In this document: positions 16,706 through 16,753 of the stretch, in pieces | Numbering within the stretch: position 1 is the stretch's first letter | How the letters are laid out: each line of letters opens with the position of its first letter | Source: Bdellovibrionales bacterium | GTDB lineage: Bacteria > Bdellovibrionota > Bdellovibrionia > Bdellovibrionales > UBA1609 | DNA length: 16,753 bases | Assembly (NCBI GenBank): GCA_027451425.1 | Contig: DAIDJH010000006.1 | Span: 1-16,753, forward strand | Direction of reading: 5' to 3' | Program-made: the position numbers and the translations under genes | The notes under the pieces: generated by a model | What the model was told of the DNA's origin: nothing | The model's database searches: none | What the model saw: only the letters and a program-made list of their open reading frames with translations

Positions 16706-16753
16706 TCCTTCGCTTATTTTTGTTTATCTCATCTTTAGTGTTTCTCACGAATT
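16702..16753 (+). CDS. flgH: Start of a signal-peptide protein, probably FlgH (partial)
   Basis: The first 17 codons of a gene cut by the window end. The ATG overlaps the flgA stop (ATGA, 16702-16705) and GGAGG lies at 16692-16696. The visible residues 'MILRLFLFISSLVFLTN' are a signal-peptide start: one Arg, then hydrophobic residues. FlgH, the L-ring lipoprotein, is proposed only from the usual flgF-flgG-flgA-flgH-flgI order; the visible part does not yet reach a lipobox. Confidence 0.6.
   Translation, partial: MILRLFLFISSLVFLTN

Overview
This window most likely comes from a predatory or free-living bacterium of the Bdellovibrionota (Bdellovibrio/Oligoflexia type). That is an inference from gene content and my memory of synteny, not a database match. 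The pointers are the pairing of a PilT/PilU ATPase gene and alaS with a divergent pgpA-pncC-recA cluster, a flagellar flgF-flgG-flgA(-flgH) operon behind a sigma-54-type promoter, many secreted proteins of unknown function, and roughly balanced base composition with frequent 4-base stop/start overlaps. It looks chromosomal. I see no insertion sequence, phage gene, CRISPR array, tRNA or rRNA.

Layout. Positions 23-2745 (minus strand) hold a three-part operon: MutY adenine glycosylase, a TolB-like beta-propeller lipoprotein, and a small secreted protein. MutY and the lipoprotein lie in one uninterrupted reading frame, with a lipoprotein signal peptide in the middle. Positions 2786-4278 (plus) hold a small secreted protein translationally coupled to an agmatinase-family ureohydrolase. 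Positions 4229-8200 (minus) hold a PilT/PilU-type ATPase followed 3 bases later by alaS; the alaS end overlaps the agmatinase end by 50 bases in convergent orientation. Positions 8293-9284 (plus) hold pgpA overlapping pncC. A 247-base regulatory stretch with helically phased CGGAC repeats and a perfect 17-base dyad then leads into recA (9532-10647). RecA is followed by a secreted protein made of two copies of a four-cysteine module (10681-11709).

Positions 11742-13915 (minus) hold an MltD-like lytic transglycosylase followed by a monofunctional aspartokinase with eroded ACT domains. A 230-base divergent intergenic region carries a clear -24/-12 promoter, and positions 14146-16753 (plus) hold flgF, flgG, flgA and the first 17 codons of a gene that is probably flgH.

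The genes serve repair (mutY, recA), translation (alaS), envelope and lipid work (pgpA, lytic transglycosylase, lipoprotein), amino-acid, polyamine and NAD metabolism (lysC, speB, pncC) and motility (pilT/U, flg). Most are ordinary. The non-routine signals are the MutY/lipoprotein frame, the recA upstream region, the nested dyad between pilT/U and pgpA, and the duplicated cysteine protein after recA. I found no obvious new multi-gene defence or biosynthetic system.
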